The notes under the pieces are model-generated. The model worked only from the letters and a program-made list of their open reading frames with translations. It did not search any database and was not told where the DNA came from. Below, in pieces: positions 55,290 through 63,100 of a stretch of DNA of 64,000 nt (the first letter of the stretch is position 1; each line of letters begins with the position of its first letter). The position numbers and the translations under genes are program-made. Location of the stretch: the NCBI GenBank assembly GCA_027858855.1, contig JAQIBV010000049.1, positions 1 through 64,000 of the forward strand. Reading direction: 5' to 3'. This DNA is from Spirochaetota bacterium. GTDB taxonomy: Bacteria; Spirochaetota; UBA4802; JAFGJZ01.

Positions 55290-55673
55290 TCACTCGTTAC
55301 ATGAGTCGAGCTGAATGTCGAGAGCATCTACAGAGATCTGTATCTCTTTTAAAGAGAAGCCAAGCGACGCCATCATCAGAACAAGACTAACTCCAAAAAC
55401 AATTTCACCTATAAGCTCTTCGTTCAAAAACAGAAAGAACATGCTGATCACACAGAAAAAGAGGCTGGCAATACCGAAAAACTGCATATACTTTATCAGG
55501 TATATCCTTTTTCGCAGATTTCTTATCTGACCGTCAACAACAGGAATGTTATCTCGGCTCCGCTCTTTACATAGCGTTCTGATAAGCCCGGCAAGAGTCA
55601 AAAATCTGTTTGTGTACGCAAGCAGAAGAAGTGAAAGCGCCGGGAACAACAACGCTGGTGTAGTTAAATTCAT
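55290..55673 (-). CDS. DUF2721 family membrane protein
   Basis: 127 residues with three membrane helices. It has the DUF2721 pattern: T-T-P-A-L-L-F-P-A at the start, L-L-A-Y-T-N-R-F-L-x-L, R-L-R-K-R-I-Y-L-I-K-Y-M and S-L-G-F-S-L-K-E-I-Q-I-S-V-D-A-L at the end. Function unknown. It lies just after the nuclease-domain frame on the same strand. Confidence 0.85.
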   Translation of the reverse strand: MNLTTPALLFPALSLLLLAYTNRFLTLAGLIRTLCKERSRDNIPVVDGQIRNLRKRIYLIKYMQFFGIASLFFCVISMFFLFLNEELIGEIVFGVSLVLMMASLGFSLKEIQISVDALDIQLDSCNE

Positions 55674-55676
55674 AAC

Positions 55677-56108
55677 TCACATACCCCAAATTTTAATTAT
55701 CCTGCCATCAAACTCTTCAGTGTCAGTAAAGACGGTCTCGCGCCAGCCAAGAGCTTCATCACGATCAAATATTAAAATGTGCGACTCATCTGCATCACAA
55801 ATTTCAGCATATTCAAACGTTTGCCTTAAGGCTTCCGCTTTTAACTTCGCATAGCTCTGCTTTTGTTTGATAGTTTTAATCTCTATTACGATCTTTTGCG
55901 CCCTGTTTATTCCGTCAACACGGTACTTCCATTTCAGCATAAGATCGGTGCGCTTACGTAATATGGCGTACTCACGGACAATGCTTCCATTACCATTTGC
56001 AACCCGTTGAAGAAACGCCTGTGTAATAAGCTGCGGTGCCGCTTCCTGATAACCTCTGATATGACTTGCCCAGATACCGGCATTCTCACGCCAAAAATCC
56101 TGAAACAT
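55677..56108 (-). CDS. C-terminal PD-(D/E)XK nuclease part of the split AAA-nuclease gene
   Basis: 143 residues in the same reading frame as the ATPase frame upstream, separated from it by one amber codon and 25 further codons. It has the restriction-endonuclease fold marks: R-T-D-L, then V-I-E-I-K near residues 71-75, and ends G-R-I-I-K-I-W-G-M, as in intact members of this family. Read alone it lacks a start site with a good ribosome signal, so it is probably made, if at all, by readthrough or reinitiation at 56108. Confidence 0.7.
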   Translation of the reverse strand: MFQDFWRENAGIWASHIRGYQEAAPQLITQAFLQRVANGNGSIVREYAILRKRTDLMLKWKYRVDGINRAQKIVIEIKTIKQKQSYAKLKAEALRQTFEYAEICDADESHILIFDRDEALGWRETVFTDTEEFDGRIIKIWGM

Positions 56109-56183
56109 CCTAAATAGTGTTTCTGAATTAATACTGCCATCATTATTTATCCAATCGAGTTTAAATCGAGCAAGGAATTCGTT

Positions 56184-56186
56184 CTA
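56184..56186 (-). other. In-frame amber (TAG) codon between ATPase and nuclease domains
   Basis: After TAG the frame continues as N-E-F-L-A-R-F-K-L-D-W-I-N-N-D-G and joins the nuclease frame at 56108 with no further stop and no frameshift. All other features of the gene look intact, so this is a single nonsense change, a sequencing error, or a programmed readthrough. Confidence 0.85.
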
Positions 56187-57275
56187 TTTTGAATCCGTAA
56201 GCTCGCGCGGTATAACTTCACGATATATTTCATTTGAAATATCATATCCAGTAGAACTTTTTGAAATTAGGCCAAGATCAAGACAATATTGCTCATCATC
56301 TTTGTTTACCTCAGTATCTTCACCCAGAATCATCGGCAAAACTACCCGTCGAACCCTCGGCTCTTCCAGCTTGTCGGCAAGCTGGTCAAGGTGAGTCTGA
56401 CGTGACAAAATAAGCCGTTCTTTAGCCTCTTCTATCATGGAGCAGGTAATTGCGATAGAGCGGTCGCGATTTTCTTTCATTTCGAAAGTCACTTCATAGG
56501 CAAGAGCATTCACCAGCCACGGCTGGCCAGCAGTATATCGCCAGATCAGCTCAAAACACTCATGCTGAAATATTTGACCAGTCGACTTAGTATGTTCATT
56601 ATACAGAGCAGAAATATCCTCATGCGTAAAATTACCTAACCTAAGTGATTTTGCTTTAATGTTAAAGGCGCTTCCGCCCGTAATTATTTCGGAATCCGGG
56701 CGATGAATGCGGTAATCCCTTATATCCCTGACTCCACAAAGAACAATAGTTGAAGGAAACTCTGACGGACGTTTGTCATACCCTCCACGGATTTGACGCA
56801 AGACCGACAAAAGAGTGTCACCAATTAGCGAGTCAATTTCATCTATAAGGAGTACTACTGGCTTTTGTAATTCGCGGGAAAGGTAGGTAAGAACAGCATT
56901 AAGACCGCTTTCGGCTTTAGCACTGTTGAAAATAGAATACAACTCTTCTGATAAACTGTCTCTTTCAAAATGACTACTGAACCGTCCGCTCAACTCGGTT
57001 ACAATTGCCTGAAGACCCGAATTTACATTGTTTCTTGCAGCCTGTGCCGCTTCAAAATTGGCATACACGCATACATAATCATTCTCATTGTTTAGATAAT
57101 CACGAAGGGCAAGAAGCGAGCTGGTTTTTCCGGTCTGACGAGGAGCGTGCAGTATGAAATATTTTCTTTGAGCAATAAGCATAAGGACCTCATCAAGATC
57201 CCACCTGTGAAGCGGATCAACCCTGTAATGCTCTGGTTGATTAACCGGCCCTGCTGTATTAAAAAACTTTTCCAT
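56184..57275 (-). CDS. AAA-family ATPase part of the split AAA-nuclease gene
   Basis: 363 residues to an amber stop. Walker A is APRQTGKTS (44-52) and Walker B is LLIDEID (142-148); ITGGSAFNIKAKSLRLG and G-Q-P-W-L-V-N-A-L-A-Y-E are typical. In the family this ATPase is followed by a linker and a nuclease domain in one chain of about 520 residues. Here the frame ends with R-E-V-I-P-R-E-L-T-D-S-K then TAG. The next 25 codons and the nuclease domain are open in the same frame, so the full product would be 532 residues. Confidence 0.8.
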   Translation of the reverse strand: MEKFFNTAGPVNQPEHYRVDPLHRWDLDEVLMLIAQRKYFILHAPRQTGKTSSLLALRDYLNNENDYVCVYANFEAAQAARNNVNSGLQAIVTELSGRFSSHFERDSLSEELYSIFNSAKAESGLNAVLTYLSRELQKPVVLLIDEIDSLIGDTLLSVLRQIRGGYDKRPSEFPSTIVLCGVRDIRDYRIHRPDSEIITGGSAFNIKAKSLRLGNFTHEDISALYNEHTKSTGQIFQHECFELIWRYTAGQPWLVNALAYEVTFEMKENRDRSIAITCSMIEEAKERLILSRQTHLDQLADKLEEPRVRRVVLPMILGEDTEVNKDDEQYCLDLGLISKSSTGYDISNEIYREVIPRELTDSK

Positions 57276-57425
57276 ACCTCGTTATTCCACAGCAGGATGC
57301 TTCTGTCAAGATGGAAAAAGAACAGAAGAGCCCTTTCTGCAGTAGTCAGTTAAGAAGGATGATTTAATTGCATTTTAATGGACTATATCAGTATCTATAC
57401 TAGGTTTAGTGACACTTCTGAATAT

Positions 57426-57471
57426 CTTCTGGGGCCTTGCTTCTGTCAGTTAATCAGCAAGAGCCCAGAAG
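57426..57471 (-). terminator. Hairpin over the end of the EIIA gene
   Basis: Arms 57426-57441 and 57456-57471 pair at 14 of 16 positions (CTTCTGGG...CCCAGAAG ends) around a 14-base loop; the gene stop is at 57454-57456. There is no T-run on the minus strand, so terminator function is uncertain. Confidence 0.4.
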
Positions 57472-57903
57472 CCTAAGGATTTCCACCTTATCGGTACTTT
57501 CGATTATTTGTTCTTTGATGCTTTCGTTCTTCAATACAGTCATAATATTGGACATTAAAGAGAGGTAGTGTTTGTGCTGTTTTTCACCGGCAGCAACAAG
57601 AATGATCAGGTGCACCGGTTTGCCATCCATTGAATCAAACTCGACCCCTTTTTTAGAAATTCCAACAGCAAAAGAGAGGTTTCTGACCGTGGCAATCTTG
57701 GCATGCGGAATGGCAATGCCAAAACCAATACCTGTGCTCATTATACGTTCCCGATCTTTAAGGGCGCTTATTAAAGCATTGATATCGGTACAGACTTCTC
57801 CATCGGCAAAGAGTGAGGCAAGCTCTTCAATGACGCTGAACTTATCCTCTGATTCAACTAATTTTATGTAGTCGGTTGATGTATATTCTATAATATCGGA
57901 CAT
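57454..57903 (-). CDS. PTS EIIA-type (PtsN/fructose-like) phosphoryl carrier
   Basis: 149 residues from ATG 57903 (M-S-D-I-I-E-Y), the natural start of the domain; the frame extends to 57975 without a good site. EIIA fold with the phosphorylatable histidine in GIGFGIAIPHAKI and a following V-H-L-I-I-L-V-A-A-G-E-K-Q-H-K-H-Y-L. Soluble carrier or regulator in the nitrogen/carbohydrate PTS. No EIIB or EIIC is nearby, so a regulatory (PtsN-like) role is favoured. Confidence 0.88.
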   Translation of the reverse strand: MSDIIEYTSTDYIKLVESEDKFSVIEELASLFADGEVCTDINALISALKDRERIMSTGIGFGIAIPHAKIATVRNLSFAVGISKKGVEFDSMDGKPVHLIILVAAGEKQHKHYLSLMSNIMTVLKNESIKEQIIESTDKVEILRLLGSC

Positions 57904-57928
57904 TGTTATATTTCGTTCCCGTTCATAT

Positions 57929-58363
57929 CTATTTCTTTTTTCGTTTGGATTTTCCTTTTCCCTTATTTGTAGCATTTTTTACCGAAACAATAAAAATGCC
58001 AGCAATCTCAACATTAACATTCTTGTGCTCGGGAATCTTCGCAAAAACATCTTCTTCACAAATCAGAGTAACAATCTGAGGCCCCACCTTGGCAACTACA
58101 AGCGGCATCTTTTTTATCCGGTAAATTGCTGGAACCTGATCAATTACATTTTTGGGAAGCTTGGCATCAGTTATTTTGCCACGTTTCTTTTCTAAAACGA
58201 ATATTGCAGCCGGCATCTTATGTTCATTTACGATTGCCTTCTGTTCGTTTGCCTTTTTTGCAAAACGCTTACGCAAAAGTTTTATAACGATTACAATTGC
58301 AATTATTACTATTACAATTCCTGCATACACTGCAAGAACTTCGATTCTTACTCCAAAAAGCAT
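57929..58363 (-). CDS. Small membrane-anchored protein, unknown
   Basis: 144 residues. One N-terminal membrane helix (about 5-28) with a basic flank and a soluble beta-rich domain (VFAKIPEHKNVNVEIAGIFIV) ending in a Lys/Arg tail (G-K-G-K-S-K-R-K-K-K). AGGAG lies eight bases before ATG 58363. The EIIA start lies 26 bases beyond this gene's stop, so the two appear to be an operon. No family recognised. Confidence 0.6.
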   Translation of the reverse strand: MLFGVRIEVLAVYAGIVIVIIAIVIVIKLLRKRFAKKANEQKAIVNEHKMPAAIFVLEKKRGKITDAKLPKNVIDQVPAIYRIKKMPLVVAKVGPQIVTLICEEDVFAKIPEHKNVNVEIAGIFIVSVKNATNKGKGKSKRKKK

Positions 58364-58497
58364 AGCTTTTCTCCTGTTTTAGGTATCCGACTTCCGGGTA
58401 ATACCTTCTATATAATTTCTATAGAGAACTTCAGAAAATCTCAATTTTTAGAAGACCTCATGTAAATACAAATTATTTATTGGTTCAGATAATTAAA

Positions 58498-59364
58498 TCA
58501 TAATCTACAGTTTTTTATCTCTGACTCTATAATAGCCGTTGCACCAATAGCTTCTAGCTGATCCATTACAGCTGGTACATCCTCTTTTTTCACCATAACC
58601 TTAACAGCATAGCTGCCTGCAGCTTCAAGAGGTGAAATAGTTGGGCTGTTATAACCCGGTGTTATCGCCTCGGCACGGGCGAGGTTTTTACTGTCTATAT
58701 TATATTCAAGAATGGTGTACCTTGTGGCAACAAGTATTCCCTCAACACGCCGTGTTATTAAATCTGTCATTTGAGACTGTTTTGCAAAATCATTATTTGC
58801 AATCAGAACTGTCTGATAACTTCCAATATCAGAAAAAACTTTAAGCTGATTATCGCGCAAAGAGTCACCAGTTTCAACGATATCAACAATGGCATCTGCA
58901 AGCCCAAGGGCAACCATAATTTCGACCGAACCATTCATCTGGACAATATTAATATTTACATTATTTCGCTTAAAATAGGATTCCGTAATACGGGGGAACG
59001 AAGTGGCGATAGTAGCGCCTTCTAAAAAAGTATGATCGCCCTCACCGCAATCCTCCTTAATCGCAACGCAAAGACGACAACGTCCGAATCCAAGTGGCAA
59101 AAGCTCTTTAACATCAGCATTACGCTCGATGATAAGATCACTACCAGTTATTCCCATGTCTACAACGCCCTTTTGTACCAGAAGCGGAATATCATCTGCA
59201 CGTACAAAGATAAACGTTATATCATCCGAGGTACAGGTCGCATAAAGATTACGCCCCTTAGCCCTGAACTTAAAACCCGCCTTCTGAAGTAACTCAATGG
59301 CGGGTTCCTTCAGCCGACCCTTTCCCGGAAGAGCAAATTTAACCCTTTTATTGTCATTCAGCAT
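58498..59364 (-). CDS. hisG: ATP phosphoribosyltransferase (long form)
   Basis: 288 residues from ATG 59364, chosen because AAGGAAA precedes it and the protein then starts V-K-F-A-L-P-G-K-G-R-L-K-E. First step of histidine synthesis: condenses ATP and PRPP. Marks include the substrate-binding E-L-L-P-L-G-F-G-R-C-R-L-C-V-A and D-A-I-V-D-I-V-E-T-G-D-S-L (PRPP loop), and a C-terminal regulatory domain (about 210-288) with S-P-L-E-A-A-G-S-Y-A-V. Its start overlaps the hisE stop by 11 bases. Confidence 0.95.
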   Translation of the reverse strand: MLNDNKRVKFALPGKGRLKEPAIELLQKAGFKFRAKGRNLYATCTSDDITFIFVRADDIPLLVQKGVVDMGITGSDLIIERNADVKELLPLGFGRCRLCVAIKEDCGEGDHTFLEGATIATSFPRITESYFKRNNVNINIVQMNGSVEIMVALGLADAIVDIVETGDSLRDNQLKVFSDIGSYQTVLIANNDFAKQSQMTDLITRRVEGILVATRYTILEYNIDSKNLARAEAITPGYNSPTISPLEAAGSYAVKVMVKKEDVPAVMDQLEAIGATAIIESEIKNCRL

Positions 59365-59698
59365 TATTTTTCCTTTCGGCTTTTTCAACCAGCCCGCTCT
59401 TTCCAAACCGTCGAATCAGTTCAGCCTCTATCTCTGCAAGTGTAATATTCCGATAACCTGCAAGCACAAATGTATGAAAAAGCAGATCACAAATTTCGTA
59501 TATCAGATGCTCGCGATCCTCTTCATGGGCTGCTTCTGTAACTTCAGCAGCCTCTTCAATAATTTTACTATTGATTTTATCAATACCGCGATGCATTAAG
59601 CGGGCAACGTATGACTTATCGGGTGACTCCTCTCTTCGACTATCGATAACCTCAAAAAGACGGTCAAAAACAGAATTTCCGGCTATGTTTTCACTCAT
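59354..59698 (-). CDS. hisE: Phosphoribosyl-ATP pyrophosphatase
   Basis: 114 residues, usual for HisE. It hydrolyses PR-ATP to PR-AMP and PPi, the second histidine step. MazG-like metal-binding motif: K-I-I-E-E-A-A-E-V-T-E-A-A plus E-I-C-D-L-L-F-H. Overlaps hisG by 11 bases, so the two are a translationally coupled pair. Other his genes are not in the window. Confidence 0.93.
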   Translation of the reverse strand: MSENIAGNSVFDRLFEVIDSRREESPDKSYVARLMHRGIDKINSKIIEEAAEVTEAAHEEDREHLIYEICDLLFHTFVLAGYRNITLAEIEAELIRRFGKSGLVEKAERKNNAE

Positions 59699-59745
59699 TT
59701 AGGGATCCCCTGTGCCCGATGGGAACACCAAGACTCTTTGATAAT

Positions 59746-59872
59746 ACCGAGTTTTAAAAAATCCCCATCTATAAATTTGATTCCTACACCAATGCGATTG
59801 TTTTATTGAGCGATTATGATGCAACCACTGTTTTAGTCAAGAATATTGAACCGGCTTTTTTAAAAACTCGGT
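59746..59872. repeat. About 127-bp element with 16-bp terminal inverted repeats
   Basis: ACCGAGTTTTAAAAAA at 59746-59761 is matched by the complement of TTTTTTAAAAACTCGGT (59856-59872) with one indel. No coding frame inside. Could be a MITE relative or a hisE leader structure. Confidence 0.55.
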
Positions 59873-59901
59873 TTAAAGGGATTGTTTTATATAATTTAAA
59901 C

Positions 59902-59950
59902 TTCTAATGTTCTTCTCCCCCGCCTTCGGCGGGGGAGAAGAACATTAGAA
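59902..59950. repeat. Perfect 23-bp stem with a 3-base loop
   Basis: Every base of 59902-59924 (core TTCTTCTCCCCCGCC) pairs with 59928-59950 around TTC. It lies about 150 bases beyond the activase terminator and about 200 bases before hisE. It is likely a backup terminator or RNA structure. Confidence 0.8.
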
Positions 59951-60096
59951 CAGCTGCTTTATTTTAACCCTACTACTCCAAGCTTTACCATATAAAGCAA
60001 CACTCCAGATAGGGCTATAACTACTTGATAATCCGATTATCTGTTATATAAACTCCCTTTAGAAAGCAACTGAATGTTTATTCAAGTTCTTCAAAC

Positions 60097-60120
60097 AAAA
60101 AAACCCCCATAACGGAGGCT
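60097..60120 (-). terminator. Rho-independent terminator of the activase gene
   Basis: On the minus strand CCTCC (60114-60118) pairs with GGGGG (60104-60108, one G-T pair) around a five-base loop and is followed by seven T (60097-60103), 27 bases past the stop. Confidence 0.65.
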
Positions 60121-60146
60121 CTTCTGTTTATAATATGTCGGTGCGA

Positions 60147-63100
60147 CTATTCTCCCTGACTCTCTGCCCTTTCAAGCTCTTTAGCAAGTGTCTCTTTTGC
60201 GGATGCAACCATGAAGTGAGCCCTGTTGAACACATTAGCCGGGCTTGTACTCTGATCAAAATCAATCGCAAGCAACTTAAAACCGGGATAAAGATTTTTA
60301 ATCCGTTTCTCAACACCTTTTGCTACAACATGGTTCGAAATACAACCGAACGGCTGAACCGATATAATATTCTCGACTCCCTCATCAAGCATCGAAAGCA
60401 TGTCCGCAGTTAAAAGCCACCCCTCTCCGAACTGATTAACCAGTGATACAAAATTCTCGGTCTTATTGGCCAGTACGTGAAGATCATGCGGCTTCTTGTA
60501 ATAACGATAACCCTCCATTATGCGATCGACCTTCTTTACTTTTCGGTTTACATAGTTCCATATAAACCGGTTAATCATTCGACTCATAATAGAACCGGCT
60601 ATATGCATGTCATGCATATAGTCACGGCTTATAAAATCATGCAAAAAGAAGCCCTGAAGAGGAGGCAGAACAATTTCGGCACCCTGCTCAAGAACCCACT
60701 CTATGAGATTCATATGGGCAAATTCGTTATATTTTACAAAGATCTCTCCAACAAAACCGATCCTGGGAATCGGTTCACTGCTTACCTTTATAGCATTAAA
60801 TTCTTTAACAGCCTCGTCAAGGACAGCAAAAGCCTCTTCATATTTTTTAGTAACAATAACTTCATTAAAAAGGTTAATATACTTCTCATGAAGTTTATTG
60901 GCACTGCCCTTTTCAAGTTCACGAGGCTTAGTTGTTAAATACATGTACATCAGTTGATCAAGAAGCAGAATCCCCAGAACCATCTTCTTCGCAAGCAGTA
61001 TACCTTCACGACCAGTAACAACCGTTTTTAATGAAGATGTCGAAAGAGTCGCAACCTGCACATCTCCGAAACCTACCTTATCAAGAGCCTTGTTCACAAG
61101 GTTGATATAGTTAGAAGCACGGCACTGTCCACCGGTTTGAGTCAACAAAACCAAAGAATCATCGACACTATAGTTATTCTGCTGATAGGCTTTAATAATA
61201 TCACCCGCAACAAGGATTGCAGGGTAACAGATCTCATTATTGATGTTTTTGATACCGTAATCAACAGAATCATTATCCTGCACAGGTAAAGTCTCCATCT
61301 TTAAGCCAAAGCTTTTAAACAGCGGAGGAATGATGGGAGAGTAGTATTTAGAAAAATGTGGCACAATAATTGTCTTCTCTTTCGAAAACGGAACGTCAGT
61401 TTTAATATTCCGACGGGCGTATTCTGGACGGTTTAAAACAGTCTTCTTCTTTTTTAACGCTTCGAGCATTGAACGGATACGGATCTTGACCGCACCAAGA
61501 TTAAAGACCTCGTCGACCTTAATAATAGTAAAAAGTTTGTCGTTTTCCTCGAGAATCTCTTTAACCTCATCAGCGGATACCGCATCGGGACCACAACCAA
61601 AAGAATTTATCTGAATCAGCTGAGCTGTTGGATGCTCGCTGACCCATTTTGCTGTTGCATAAAGCCTGTTCGTATAGGCCCACTGTGACAACACGTTAAC
61701 ATCTGAAATGATAATACTGTTAAGCCCAGGAATTGAATCTTCCGGAATAACAATAGCACCAAGATCACTGATAAGCTCGGGTATACCATGATTTATCAGC
61801 TTGTCAATATGGTAGGGACGGCCGGCCATTACAAGGAGCGGCTTGCCTGTTGAATCGGCTTTTGCGATAAGATCCCTGGCACGATCCTGTAAACGTTTCT
61901 TTGTAGCCTTCTGCTCGTGAATAGCAGCTTTGTATGCCCGTCGCACAAGGCCTTCCCGCACATTGAGTGTCTTCATATACTTGATAAGTTGACGCACAAT
62001 AAGACGACTGCTTCTGAAACTTATTGGCGGAGAATCAAGTGGTATATTGAACCGGCTTTCAGGATCAATTGAGCTTCGTATAACACAGGGATACCCGGTA
62101 ACAACGGGACAGTTATAAGTATTTTGTGAACCCTCATATTCATCCCTTTCAAATACAACATTAGGGAAGAAGATTCGATCTACATCTTTTTCCACAAGAT
62201 TAAGAATATGACCATGGGCAATTTTAGCCGGGAAACAGATGTTTTCAGACATAACCGATTTTACACCCGCCTCAAAAATTTCAACATTGGAACGATCAGA
62301 AAGCACAACATCAATTCCACAGTCATTAAAAAAGGTTGCCCAGAAAGGAAAGTTTTCGAACATATTCAAAATTCGGGGAATCCCTATACGTATTCCTCGA
62401 GGCTTACGTGCTGAAAGATTGCGACGGAAAATAATATCCCTTTTTTCCGATACTAAATTTTCACCCCGCTCTACAACTTCTGTATTATTTGTAAAGATCC
62501 GTTCACAGTTGTTTCCGATATAAAAATGGTTACCATTAGGAAATGTAAGCTTTGTTACCTGGCACTTATTTTCACAGCCCTTACAGTTAATAATCTTTTT
62601 TTCTGTTTCGACATCTGTCAAAGCAGCCGCAACCCCCGGGAAAACCGTGTCAGACCTGTTCTCTTTATACAGATCCATCGCCTTGAGTGCACAGCCGAAT
62701 GCTCCCATTAGTTCGGGAATATCCGGCCGTATGATCTCGCGGCCTGTTAGCTGTTCAAAAGCACGAAGTATCGAGTTGTTTTTAAAAGTTCCACCCTGAA
62801 GAACAATGTTTTCGCCAAGAGGTTTACTGTCGGTAAGTTTCAATACTTTATACAGTGTGTTTTTAATGACTGAAAAGGAAAGGCCGGCCGAGATGTCCTC
62901 TATGGAAGCCCCCTCACGCAGAGCCTGTTTAACCTTGGTATTCATGAAAACGGTACAGCGCGTTCCCAGGTCATACGGTTTCTTCGAACGGCAGGCAATC
63001 TCTGCAAAATTTGCAACGGGATACCCCATGTTGTTGGCGAAGGTCTCTATGAAAGAGCCGCACCCCGAAGAGCAGGCCTCATTAATCTGAATATCTGCCA

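Larger units (their letters stand above)
59699..60146. other. 448-base intergenic region with three structured elements
   Basis: Contains a 127-bp inverted-repeat element (59746-59872), a 23-bp perfect hairpin (59902-59950), a rho-independent terminator of the activase gene (60097-60120) and AT-rich spacers. No coding frame. Confidence 0.75.

Noticed and set aside
56184-56186. Genome-wide amber recoding
   Set aside because: TAG is the ordinary terminal stop of other intact genes here (for example 32262-32264 and 37308-37310).
59925-59928. UUCG tetraloop closing the long hairpin
   Set aside because: The bases pair one step further, leaving a three-base TTC loop.
60477-60938. Plus-strand open frame of 153 codons inside the activase gene
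   Set aside because: Shadow of the long minus-strand gene with no ribosome site or recognised motifs; the same applies to many similar plus-strand frames at 62.2-63.7 kb.
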